A DNA stretch of 64,000 bases from Bacillota bacterium (GTDB lineage: Bacteria > Bacillota > Sulfobacillia > JACIYH01): positions 62,001 to 126,000 of the forward strand of contig JASEFA010000005.1 in assembly GCA_030019365.1 (NCBI GenBank), in the 5' to 3' direction. Both the position numbers and the translations under genes were made by a program. Below, piece after piece: positions 1 to 7,910 of the stretch (position 1 is its first letter; every line of letters begins with the position of its first letter). Under the pieces are notes generated by a model. That model saw only the letters and a list, made by a program, of their open reading frames with translations, had not been told where the DNA came from and did not search any database.

Positions 1-225
1 CGTTGCTACAACGCCCGCCTGGGGCTGGGGCGCGGGGACGACACCCTGCCCGAGCGCTTCACCCGCGAGCCCCTTCCTTCCGACAGCGGACCCTCGGCGG
101 GCAGCGTGGTGGAGCTCGACCGGATGCTGGACGAATATTACCGCGCCCGCGGCTGGGACGAGTCGACGGGCCTCCCCAAGAAAGAGACGCTCTCCCGCCT
201 CGGCCTCGAACCGCCAGCCACCTGA
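1..225 (+). CDS. Aldehyde:ferredoxin oxidoreductase, C-terminal fragment cut by the window edge
   Basis: The first reading frame is open from base 1 to a TGA at 223-225 and gives 74 residues. The sequence has the look of the C-terminus of tungsten-dependent aldehyde:ferredoxin oxidoreductases: a DDTLPERF segment, then DRMLDEYYRARGWD, then a short tail ending KETLSRLGLE. AOR enzymes oxidise aldehydes to acids with ferredoxin as acceptor and are typical of anaerobes. The catalytic and tungstopterin-binding parts lie outside the window, so activity and substrate cannot be judged. Family assignment rests on this conserved tail only. Confidence 0.8.
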   Translation, partial: RCYNARLGLGRGDDTLPERFTREPLPSDSGPSAGSVVELDRMLDEYYRARGWDESTGLPKKETLSRLGLEPPAT

Positions 226-297
226 CCACTGTCAGTCCCGCCCAACCGGGTACGAATCCCCGTCGGGGCTTATGTGCCCTGAGGTGGCGGTCAAGAC

Positions 298-2076
298 CTA
301 CGGGGCCGGGGCCGCTGCGGGGGCGGGGACGGCGAAGATGCCCCGGCTGGACGCCACGTATACCATGTCCCCGGCCACGGCCGCGTCGTAGGCCTGACCG
401 GGTGGGTAGTACTGCCACGACACGCTGCCGGCGTAGAGATCGCAGGCGATGATCCCCGGTCCGTAACGGATGATGAGGGTGTTGCCGGCCAGGACCCAGT
501 TCTCGTGTTCCTGGAAGCCGGCGGGCAGCGAGGAAACCCGCGACCGGTCAAGCTCCCACAGGAAGCCCCCGTCGCCCGCCCGGTAAGCGCTGATGCGGTT
601 GTACGAGGTGAGCAGGAGGACGTCCCTGTAACTCCGGAGCCTGCACCATTCTCCCGCGGGCACCGGGATTGAATACCGGGGGCTGCCGTCAGGCCCCAGG
701 TGGTGGATGGGGCCGTGGTCCCGCGTCAGCACCGCCACAGCCAGGCCGTGAGGCGTGGCCGCCCAGTCGACCCCAAAGCAGTCGTCCGAGAGTTGCCGGG
801 TCCAGAGGGTGTGTCCGTCCAGGCCGCGGGCGGTGAGGTACCGCCCCTCGCTCCCGGCTTCGGCCACGTAGATGGTGTCCAGAGAGGGAGCCACCTGCAT
901 GCCGGCGAACCTGCCGCGGGCAAACGTCTGCCAGCGGATGGCGCCGGTTTCCGCGTCGCACACATACAGGCACTCGGGCTGCAGGCCCACGATGCCGTCC
1001 GGGGTGGCGCTCAACCGGGGAGACATATCGGGGGGCGAAGACTCGTTGACCCGGAAGTCTACGAACTCCTTAGCGCGGGTGGTACTTGCAGGGGGTTCGG
1101 GAGGCTGGGGCCGCGAGGCCCACACCAGTTGCCCGTGGGCATCGAGCCGGCGGAGTTCCCGGGAGGTGAGCACCCAGAAACCTTCCTCCGGACAGGGGAC
1201 CACCTGCCCCGCATCACCCAAGTCTACATTGTGCATGGTGCGGTCCTGCAGGTCCAGGATCTGGCCCGTTGAGCCTCCCCGGGGCCGCAGGAGCACGTGG
1301 CCGGAAGACACCACCGGCCTCTCCCATACGTTACGGGCGGTATCGGAGCGCATCCGGTTCGGGCCAGGATCCAGGTCGGCCGTCCAGAGCAGGTGGCCGT
1401 CACCGCTGTGGAGCACCTCTGTCCTCCCCGGGAGGGGCACGAACACCAGCGCGTCCCCCTCCACGGCCAGGTCGGCCGGTGCGAATGAAGCCCTGCTCCA
1501 GGGTCGCGGCGCCAGGTGAGCCCAGACTGCCGGCCAGGGAGTCCGCGACCAGACCGGTTGGGGCTGCCCGGCGGGGCGGACGGGGACCGCCGCCCGCGCG
1601 CTCAGGAGACTGGTGGCCGCGCTCAGGGTGAAGGAGGCCAGAAATATGAGCGCCACCGCGCCCCTTCGCCGCTCGCTCAGATTCCTCACGCGCTCCGGCA
1701 CCAGGGGGGCCAGCGCCAGGGAAAGGATTACTCCGGCCAGGGACATGAGGAAGAAGGAATGGAGGTCCGGTGCCCAGCAGCCGTGGCCCGCCCAGAGGGG
1801 GATGGCGAGCACACACGCTATCAGCGTCAACACAGAGAGGCCCGCCGCTCGCGCGATCTGCGCTGCCGTGGCCGGCCTGGCCGGCCCTCGGGCGAGCCAC
1901 ACCGGCCAGAGGACCGTCGCCGCCACCAGCATGTATGGTGTCAGCAGCCATCGACCCGCGGTCAGACCCGCTCTGGGCAGGCGAAACAATACCTGTGTCA
2001 CCACGAAGCACGCCAGCAGAACGGCGGGAGCCACCCAGCGGTGCATCCTTTCCAGCCGCAGTAACAGCGACACCAT
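298..2076 (-). CDS. Membrane-anchored PQQ-type beta-propeller protein
   Basis: About 590 residues. The first ~165 residues contain five or so hydrophobic segments, so this part is membrane-embedded. The rest is a series of blades with the PQQ/WD-like pattern of hydrophobic strand, D-A/G-x-T/D-G, then a Trp-containing strand (for example DAETGAIRWQT, GLDGHTLWTRQ, AGDGGFLWELD, DLYAGSVSWQY). This is an outer-face propeller on a membrane anchor. No catalytic residues or PQQ ligands are evident, so a scaffold or sensor role is as likely as an enzyme. The ATG at 2076 is used as start; the frame is open up to a TTG at 2121 and a GTG at 2091, and no start has a clear ribosome site. It is transcribed away from the MFS gene and no partner is obvious. 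Confidence 0.6.
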   Translation of the reverse strand: MVSLLLRLERMHRWVAPAVLLACFVVTQVLFRLPRAGLTAGRWLLTPYMLVAATVLWPVWLARGPARPATAAQIARAAGLSVLTLIACVLAIPLWAGHGCWAPDLHSFFLMSLAGVILSLALAPLVPERVRNLSERRRGAVALIFLASFTLSAATSLLSARAAVPVRPAGQPQPVWSRTPWPAVWAHLAPRPWSRASFAPADLAVEGDALVFVPLPGRTEVLHSGDGHLLWTADLDPGPNRMRSDTARNVWERPVVSSGHVLLRPRGGSTGQILDLQDRTMHNVDLGDAGQVVPCPEEGFWVLTSRELRRLDAHGQLVWASRPQPPEPPASTTRAKEFVDFRVNESSPPDMSPRLSATPDGIVGLQPECLYVCDAETGAIRWQTFARGRFAGMQVAPSLDTIYVAEAGSEGRYLTARGLDGHTLWTRQLSDDCFGVDWAATPHGLAVAVLTRDHGPIHHLGPDGSPRYSIPVPAGEWCRLRSYRDVLLLTSYNRISAYRAGDGGFLWELDRSRVSSLPAGFQEHENWVLAGNTLIIRYGPGIIACDLYAGSVSWQYYPPGQAYDAAVAGDMVYVASSRGIFAVPAPAAAPAP

Positions 2077-2240
2077 CACCGGCCGTTCCACGCCCTGTCG
2101 CCCTTTCCCCTGGTTCCTCAACTGAGAGACGTGCTATCCATCGTCTGCGTTCCCAGGTCATCCCGTGCCTTGCCGCATCTTGACACTCAAATGCTTCAGG
2201 CTTCATGCCATTTGGGGTTGTCCGTGGTGGGACGTGCTTG

Positions 2241-2492
2241 AGACCATTTCGAGCGGCAGGGAGCCGCCCCTGGGGTGCCGGGCCTCAGCCGGTTGGAAGG
2301 CAGGAGTTTCACGAACGGAGAGACCCGGCGGTGTGCGGTGAATCACGGAGCGGGAATCCGTGTCATCGAACGGGCGCTGACATGCGCTTCCGGTCCGTGG
2401 TATGATGTCCTGGCGAACGTATGCGTGAGGATCGGTCTACCGGGTGGGCCCGTGGCCGTGGGGGAGTGGCACAGAAGTGTGGTGGCGGTGTC
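2241..2492 (+). repeat. Dispersed ~250-bp repeat, copy 1 (matches 34686-34934)
   Basis: This block matches the region upstream of the tnpB gene at 34926 over about 250 bases, from GACCATTTCG to GTGTGGTGGCGGTG, with scattered substitutions and few indels by eye. It includes a promoter (2377-2406). Homology stops at the point where the tnpB coding sequence begins in the other copy; here the frame closes at once with a TAG and the MFS start codon follows 13 bases later. It is either a solo remnant of the element's left part or a mobile promoter/leader module. No element ends were recognised around this copy. Confidence 0.8.
2377..2406 (+). promoter_or_regulatory. Sigma-A-type promoter in repeat copy 1, reading toward the MFS gene
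   Basis: A -35 box CTGACA (2377-2382), an 18-base spacer and a perfect -10 box TATGAT (2401-2406) sit inside the repeat. The matching promoter in the other copy has TTGACA and the same spacer length. Transcription would start near 2413 and enter the MFS gene at 2506. Confidence 0.7.
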
Positions 2493-2505
2493 ATAGCCGC
2501 ACTCA

Positions 2506-3804
2506 ATGGATGACCTTATTCTGACGACGAACCGGCCGCGCAGGCCGTGGCAGGACTGGCGGGTGCTGGTGGGCCTGTTTTTCGCGGGCTGGGTGGTGAT
2601 GTACACCAACCGCACCATCCTCTCTGCAGGCCTCAAGCTGCTGGAGCAAGAGTGGTCCGTGGGTCCGGCAGGCCTGGGCCTCATCAACTCCGCATTCTTC
2701 CTTGCGTACGCTCTCATGCAGGTGCCGGCCGGTGTCGTGGGCGACCGGCTGTCGCGCCGGATGGTCCTGCTGGCGGGGTGGTTCCTGCAGGCGGCGGGCA
2801 CGGTGGCCGGTGCCTTCTGCCCCGGCATCGGTCTTTTCGCTGGTGCGCGGGTCGCCACCGGCCTGGGGCAGGGCACCTACTACTCCACGCAGTATGCTCT
2901 GGCCACGGCCTCCGTGCCGCCCGAGCGCCGGGCCCGCGCCCTGGCGCTCATCAATTCGGGGATGAGCGCTGGTATCCTGGCTGGTTGGGGTGCGGGGGCG
3001 GTCGTGCTCTACCGGTGGCAGGTACCGTGGCGGTCCGCCTTCCTGCTCCTCGGGCTGGTCACTGCGGGTCTGGGTATCGTGATGCTGCTGGCGGTGCGGG
3101 AGGGGCTACGTCCCCGGCCAGCCACGGTCCCGGGCCGGGACGGGGCGACCACTGCGCGGGGCGGAAGCGGGAAGACCCTGGTGCTGGCCTGCGCCACTTC
3201 CTTTTGCAGCATGTATCCTTTCTACGTGTTCCTGACGTGGCTGCCCTTCTATCTGCAGGCGTCCCGCCACCTGGAGGGCGGGGAGGCCGGGCTGGTTTCC
3301 GCACTGGTACCCCTGGTATCCATCCCGGCGTCTTTGCTGGCGGCGGCCTGGTCGGACCGCCGCGCCCCGACGCCGTTGCACGGTGTCGCGCCGGCCTCGT
3401 CCGACCGCGCCGCCCCGATTCCGGGCGGCCGGACGGCAGGGTCGCGGCGGGCGACCGCGCTGGCTGGGCTGCTTCCTGCTTCGGCGGTTGCGGTGGTGCT
3501 GGTGGGGCTGGTTCCGGGACATGCGGCGTTGTACGCCGGTGTCCTGCTATACGGTTTGACCGGGAAGCTGGTGGTGGACCCGCTGCTGGTGGCTGAGGTT
3601 GCCGGGGCGACCCCCGCGGAGGCGTACGCGAGGGTATTCGGGATACTGAACCTTGCCTCCACCGTGCCGACCTTCCTTGCTCCCGCGGTGACGGGCTGGC
3701 TTGTTGGTTTCACCGGCAGGTTTGAGATGGCATTTGTGGTGAGTGCCGTCGTGCTTGCGGCCGGTACTGCCAGTGCGACGGCCCTCCGCCGCTCGAGCAC
3801 CTGA
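2506..3804 (+). CDS. Major facilitator superfamily transporter
   Basis: 432 residues with twelve predicted membrane spans, the usual MFS length. The loop between spans 2 and 3 reads GDRLSRR, a form of the MFS motif A (G-x3-D-R/K-x-G-R/K-R/K). A central hydrophilic loop around residues 195-225 separates the halves. A second Arg/Pro-rich loop lies near residues 280-310 (SDRRAPTPLHG repeated in part as SDRAAPIPGG). This is a proton-coupled or exchange transporter of a small organic solute; the N-terminal half resembles anion/sugar-phosphate symporters, but the substrate cannot be told. The gene sits alone behind the promoter in repeat copy 1. Confidence 0.85.
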   Translation: MDDLILTTNRPRRPWQDWRVLVGLFFAGWVVMYTNRTILSAGLKLLEQEWSVGPAGLGLINSAFFLAYALMQVPAGVVGDRLSRRMVLLAGWFLQAAGTVAGAFCPGIGLFAGARVATGLGQGTYYSTQYALATASVPPERRARALALINSGMSAGILAGWGAGAVVLYRWQVPWRSAFLLLGLVTAGLGIVMLLAVREGLRPRPATVPGRDGATTARGGSGKTLVLACATSFCSMYPFYVFLTWLPFYLQASRHLEGGEAGLVSALVPLVSIPASLLAAAWSDRRAPTPLHGVAPASSDRAAPIPGGRTAGSRRATALAGLLPASAVAVVLVGLVPGHAALYAGVLLYGLTGKLVVDPLLVAEVAGATPAEAYARVFGILNLASTVPTFLAPAVTGWLVGFTGRFEMAFVVSAVVLAAGTASATALRRSST

Positions 3805-3864
3805 TGCCAGGCGCGAGCAGGGTGCCCCCTCGCTGGTCCCTCGCTGGAGGGCTGGGGCAGCAGT

Positions 3865-4067
3865 GTCAGCGGACTGACCGCGAGACGGTCTTAACCGTCA
3901 GTTAGCTGACCATGTGCCCGCTCGGGCTGGACCCACGGGAAGCGACGGTAAGCATAATACGGCACATAGGCCACATATGTAAACGGATGCGGCTCGCGTG
4001 GGGAGGTCGGGCTGCTTCAGTGTCAGCGCACTGACCGTGGTGGGCCGCTGAGTGTCAGCGCGCTGAC
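3865..4067. promoter_or_regulatory. Four GTCAG-N4-CTGAC palindromes upstream of htrA
   Basis: The 407-base gap between the MFS gene and htrA holds four copies of a 14-bp inverted repeat with arms GTCAG and CTGAC: 3865-3878 (centre CGGA), 3897-3910 (TTAG), 4022-4035 (CGCA) and 4054-4067 (CGCG, a perfect palindrome). Three copies share the longer context AGTGTCAGCG. The copies form two pairs, each offset by exactly 32 bases, about three helical turns. This is what an operator array for a dimeric DNA-binding protein looks like; the regulator is not identified. A possible TATACC -10 at 4151-4156 follows. Nothing else was recognised in the gap. Confidence 0.7.
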
Positions 4068-4211
4068 TGTGTCGGGATCTGCCGCCGCGATCGCGGCGGC
4101 TGGACTGGCGCTCCGGGGTGCGCCTTCACATTGTTTTCACATTCTTCGTCTATACCGGAGATGGCCGCCCGCAGCCCACGAGGTGCGGGCGCTGGGAGGT
4201 CGAGCAAGATT

Positions 4212-5531
4212 ATGGAGGTAAATCCGGAAAACACACGCCCGGTGGGCGACGCAGAGATGGCCCCGGTGGGCGACGCAGAGATGGCCCCGGCGGGCGAGGT
4301 CGCGTCGCAGGAACCCCGTATGGCCTCAAGGCAGCGGTGGTTCGCACGGCAGGGGCGGTTCTGGAGGGATAGGGCACCGGTGCTGGCGGTGGTGGCCCTG
4401 CTGGTGGCCGGGATGATGATGGGCGGGACGGCGGTGTGGGCACATCTCTCCGCCCGTGCCGTCGCCCAGATACCGGTCGGTCACCCTCTCAGCGTGACCG
4501 CCCTCCCGGAGGAAATCCCGCCCGGTACCGTTACCGCCGTCTACAACCGGGTGGCACCGGCGGTGGTTAAGATGGAGGTCAGCAAGGTCACGCAAGGCTT
4601 CTTCGGGCCTCAGTCGGAACAGGGTACGGGGTCGGGAGTGATCGTGGACGGGCGGGGCTACATCATGACCAACTACCACGTGGTACAGGGTGCCCGCCAG
4701 GTGAAGGTGACCCTGGTCGATGGTGTTACCGTGGACGGCGTGGTTACCGGCACGGACCCGGGCAACGACCTGGCCGTAGTGAAGATCAACCCCTCCGGGC
4801 ACGACCTGGGTGTTGCCGTCCTGGGTGACTCGGACCGGGTGCAGGTGGGGGAGCTGGCCATCGCCATCGGGAATCCCTTCGGGCTCGACCGGACGGTTAC
4901 GGTGGGCATCATCAGCGGCAGGGATCGCCAGATGATGGGAGTGACGGGCCGGACCATACGCGGTCTCTTGCAGACGGATGCCGCCATCAACCCGGGCAAC
5001 TCGGGAGGACCCTTGCTGAACGCCCGCGGAGAGGTCGTCGGCATCAACACGGCCATCCAGAGTCCCGTCGAGGGGTCGGTGGGCATAGGCTTCGCCATCC
5101 CGATCAACACCGCGCGGCGGGTGCTCCCTGCCCTGGTGAGCGGCCAGCAGGTAGAGCATCCCTGGCTGGGGATCGGGGGCGTTGCCATAACCTCCGAACT
5201 TGCGGACCGGCTCCGGCTGGACACCCGGAGCGGCGTCCTGATCACGCAGGTGATCGAGGGCAGCCCGGCCGACAGGGCGGGGTTGCGCCCGATGTCCGTG
5301 ACCCAGTCGGGCAGAACACTGGTGGGCGACATCATCACGGCGGTGGACGGGCGTGCCGTGAAGTCGGTGGACGACGTATCGCGCTACCTGGAGACGAAGC
5401 GGCCCGGGGACCAGGTGACGCTGACCGTGTTGCGTGACGGAGCCACGCTGCGGTTGAAGGCCACCCTGGCCGCCTGGCCCGAGAACCTGCCGCGGCAGGA
5501 GTCGGTGCCGTCTTTCCCCGGCCTGCCCTGA
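4212..5531 (+). CDS. htrA: HtrA/DegP-family serine protease (S1C), membrane anchored, one PDZ domain
   Basis: 440 residues from the ATG at 4212, which has a GGAGGT box 11 bases upstream; an earlier in-frame ATG at 4131 lacks one. Order: a short cytoplasmic part with a tandem 8-residue repeat (GDAEMAPV), a membrane span at ~55-76, a trypsin-like domain with triad His156 (TNYHVV), Asp186 (NDLAVV) and Ser264 (GNSGGP), and a PDZ domain at ~330-430. The PDZ domain binds exposed C-termini. Such proteases degrade misfolded envelope proteins and are usually stress-induced. The upstream palindrome array suggests tight control. The gene is monocistronic. Confidence 0.93.
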   Translation: MEVNPENTRPVGDAEMAPVGDAEMAPAGEVASQEPRMASRQRWFARQGRFWRDRAPVLAVVALLVAGMMMGGTAVWAHLSARAVAQIPVGHPLSVTALPEEIPPGTVTAVYNRVAPAVVKMEVSKVTQGFFGPQSEQGTGSGVIVDGRGYIMTNYHVVQGARQVKVTLVDGVTVDGVVTGTDPGNDLAVVKINPSGHDLGVAVLGDSDRVQVGELAIAIGNPFGLDRTVTVGIISGRDRQMMGVTGRTIRGLLQTDAAINPGNSGGPLLNARGEVVGINTAIQSPVEGSVGIGFAIPINTARRVLPALVSGQQVEHPWLGIGGVAITSELADRLRLDTRSGVLITQVIEGSPADRAGLRPMSVTQSGRTLVGDIITAVDGRAVKSVDDVSRYLETKRPGDQVTLTVLRDGATLRLKATLAAWPENLPRQESVPSFPGLP

Positions 5532-5551
5532 ACCGCCACCGTTACTGGGGT

Positions 5552-5579
5552 TTGAGCGCAGGCATGGCTGTGGTACACT
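5552..5579 (+). promoter_or_regulatory. Probable promoter of the Dph6-like gene
   Basis: TTGAGC (5552-5557), a 16-base spacer and TACACT (5574-5579) lie in the 116-base gap after htrA and point at the gene starting at 5648. Confidence 0.45.
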
Positions 5580-5647
5580 GGAACGCGAGGTGAGCCATCC
5601 CTGCAGGGGACGGTGTCTGACGGGAATTTCGGGGAGGGGGGCGCGCG

Positions 5648-6337
5648 TTGCGGTGCTTTGTCTCCTGGAGCGGCGGCAAGGACAGTTGCCTGGCGTTGTG
5701 GCGGGCCAGGCGGTCCGGGGCCGACATCGGTTACCTGGTCACCACCTATTCGGGAAGAACCGAGCGCACCATGGCCCACGGTTTGCGGCTAGAGTTGGTG
5801 CGGACTCAGGCTGAGGCCCTTGGTGTCGAGCTCATCGCGGTGGAAACCGGGTGGGAGGAGTATGAGGCCAGGTTTAAGGCAGCGATTTCCTCGCTGCGCG
5901 AACGGGGCGTGGAAGCGGGCGTCTTCGGTGACATAGATCTGCGGGAGCACCGGGAGTGGGTGGAGAGGGTGTCGCGGGAGGCGGGCCTCAATGCTTTGCT
6001 CCCGCTGTGGGGCGCGGACCAGAGCGTTCTCCTGCGGGAGTGGGTGAGCGAGGGGTTCACGGCCGTCATCGTGGCCGTTCGGTCGGACCTGGGCCTGGAG
6101 TGGCTGGGGCGGACGCTGGACCGGCGGTGCACGGCCGAGCTTGACCGCGCCCTGACCCGGCGCGGACTGTCGCCGTCAGGGGAGAGCGGCGAGTACCACA
6201 CCCTGGCGGTGGACGGCCCGCTCTTTCAGCGGCCGCTGGAAGTACGTGAGGCGGTCCCCGTGCTGCGGGGGCGTCACTGGATGTTGGACATCAGCGAGTT
6301 TGGCCTGGGGGAACGCAGGCCTGAGGCGGGGGGCTGA
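5648..6337 (+). CDS. Dph6-like ATP pyrophosphatase (diphthine-ammonia ligase family)
   Basis: 229 residues from a TTG preceded by a GGGGAGGGG ribosome site. The PP-loop SGGKDS lies at residues 8-13 and the family signature EYHTLAVDGPLF near residue 180; length fits the family. Archaeal and eukaryotic members amidate diphthine on elongation factor 2 using ATP and ammonium. Bacteria have no diphthamide, so the substrate here must differ and is unknown. The gene runs head-on into cobQ and the two coding ends overlap by 47 bases. That convergence with the B12 operon is suggestive but proves nothing about function. Confidence 0.8.
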   Translation: MRCFVSWSGGKDSCLALWRARRSGADIGYLVTTYSGRTERTMAHGLRLELVRTQAEALGVELIAVETGWEEYEARFKAAISSLRERGVEAGVFGDIDLREHREWVERVSREAGLNALLPLWGADQSVLLREWVSEGFTAVIVAVRSDLGLEWLGRTLDRRCTAELDRALTRRGLSPSGESGEYHTLAVDGPLFQRPLEVREAVPVLRGRHWMLDISEFGLGERRPEAGG

Positions 6338-7910
6338 GCCCCAGCAGCCGGTAGATGAATTCCATGTCCAGGTGGGCCCGCACGATGCGGGCCAGCTCGT
6401 CGTACCGTCCTTCCCGCGATGCGGACAGGTCTCCGGCGGCCGAGAGGACGAAGGCCTCTGGCGCTGCGGGAGGAAGGCCCCGCCGGCGACGTAGCCAGTT
6501 GACGAACGCCCGGCGCAGGTGGTCGTTGTAGAAGATGTCGTGCAGGTAGGTGCCAAACACCAGGCCGGAGGGGTCCACGGCTCCCTCGGGTATGTCGGCC
6601 GGAAGGTTCCTGCGGCGAGTTATGTGCAGCCAGGGCTCGGCCCCCTGCAACCTGATGGTGGTGCCCATGTGCACTTCGTAACCGTGCACTGTGGTATGAG
6701 TGAGCTCCTCGAGGAACCCGGTGCTCCCGGTCACCTCGGCCTCCACCAGGTGGGTTTCCTTGGCGGGCAGGAACACCGTGCAGGCGTCCAGCAGCGCCAG
6801 GCCCTCTTCCTCGCCCGCCGGTCCGTCGATCCCCAGGGGATCGGCCACGGCGAGGCCCAGCATCTGGTATCCTCCGCAGATGCCCAGTACGGTGGTGCCC
6901 TGCCTGAGCAGGGCCTGGATTTCCCGCTGATACCCCTGCTCCTTCAGCCAGCGCAGGTCGGCCAGGGTGCTCTTGCTGCCCGGGATGATTACTGCGTCGG
7001 CGGCACCGATGGGGCGTCCGGGCGGCACGTAGCGCAGCTGCACGCCGGAATCTGACTCCAGTGGGGCGAAATCGGTGAAGTTGGCGATGCGGGGAAGACG
7101 CAGGACCGCCACCACGGGCGTGTCTTCTTCGGTGGGTGTCCCCGGCGAGGCGCCTCCCGCCCATCGGCGGGTGCTTCGTTGGTCCAGGGAAACCGAGTCT
7201 TCGTCGTCCACGAGTGGCTCCGGGACGTAGGGGAGGACGCCCAGCACCGGCTTGCCCGTGTTGCGGGTGAGGAACTCGAGTCCCGGGCGCAAAAGCTCAG
7301 CATCGCCCCGGAACTTGTTGACCACTAACCCGGCTACCCTGTCCCGTTCGTCGGGCTCCAGGAGGGCCAGGGTGCCCACCACCGCGGCGAGCATCCCTCC
7401 CCGGTCGATATCGGCCACCAGGAGCACGGGGGCGTCGGCCAGAGAGGCCACGTACATGTTGGCCAGGTCCCGGTCCCGCAGGTTGACTTCCGCGGGGCTG
7501 CCCGCCCCTTCGATCACCACCACGTCGAAACGCCCGAGGAGTTGCCGCAGGCTTTCCTCGACCACCTTTGCCAGCACGGGGACGTGGCGTTCCCGGTACT
7601 GGCGGGCCTCTGCTTCCCCGAGGGGCCGCCCGAGCACTACCACCTGGGAGCGGGAGTCGCCCCCCGGTTTGAGCAGGATGGGGTTCATGATGGCCTCCGC
7701 AGGTATCCCGGCGGCTTCGGCCTGACCGGCCTGGGCCCGCGCGATTTCCCGGCCATCGGGCGTGACGTAGGAATTGAGGGACATGTTCTGGGCTTTGAAG
7801 GGGGCGACCCGCAGGCCATCCTGGTGGAGGATACGGCACAGTGCGGTCACCAGCACGCTCTTCCCCACGTGGGAAGCCGTCCCCTGGATCATGATGGCCT
7901 TACCGCTCAT
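6291..7910 (-). CDS. cobQ: Cobyric acid synthase CobQ/CbiP
   Basis: 539 residues, slightly longer than usual. The N-terminal half is a dethiobiotin-synthetase-like P-loop domain (IQGTASHVGKS near residue 9, then FKAQNMSLNSY), and the C-terminal half a class I glutamine amidotransferase with the nucleophile Cys in GICGGYQML and a His in GYEVHMG. The enzyme amidates carboxylates b, d, e and g of adenosylcobyrinic acid a,c-diamide with glutamine and ATP. It is the last gene of the minus-strand cobalamin operon and its start overlaps the cobD stop by 11 bases, implying coupled translation. A Pro/Asp-rich loop near residue 230 is not conserved in the family. Confidence 0.95.
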   Translation of the reverse strand: MSGKAIMIQGTASHVGKSVLVTALCRILHQDGLRVAPFKAQNMSLNSYVTPDGREIARAQAGQAEAAGIPAEAIMNPILLKPGGDSRSQVVVLGRPLGEAEARQYRERHVPVLAKVVEESLRQLLGRFDVVVIEGAGSPAEVNLRDRDLANMYVASLADAPVLLVADIDRGGMLAAVVGTLALLEPDERDRVAGLVVNKFRGDAELLRPGLEFLTRNTGKPVLGVLPYVPEPLVDDEDSVSLDQRSTRRWAGGASPGTPTEEDTPVVAVLRLPRIANFTDFAPLESDSGVQLRYVPPGRPIGAADAVIIPGSKSTLADLRWLKEQGYQREIQALLRQGTTVLGICGGYQMLGLAVADPLGIDGPAGEEEGLALLDACTVFLPAKETHLVEAEVTGSTGFLEELTHTTVHGYEVHMGTTIRLQGAEPWLHITRRRNLPADIPEGAVDPSGLVFGTYLHDIFYNDHLRRAFVNWLRRRRGLPPAAPEAFVLSAAGDLSASREGRYDELARIVRAHLDMEFIYRLLGLSPPPQACVPPGQTR

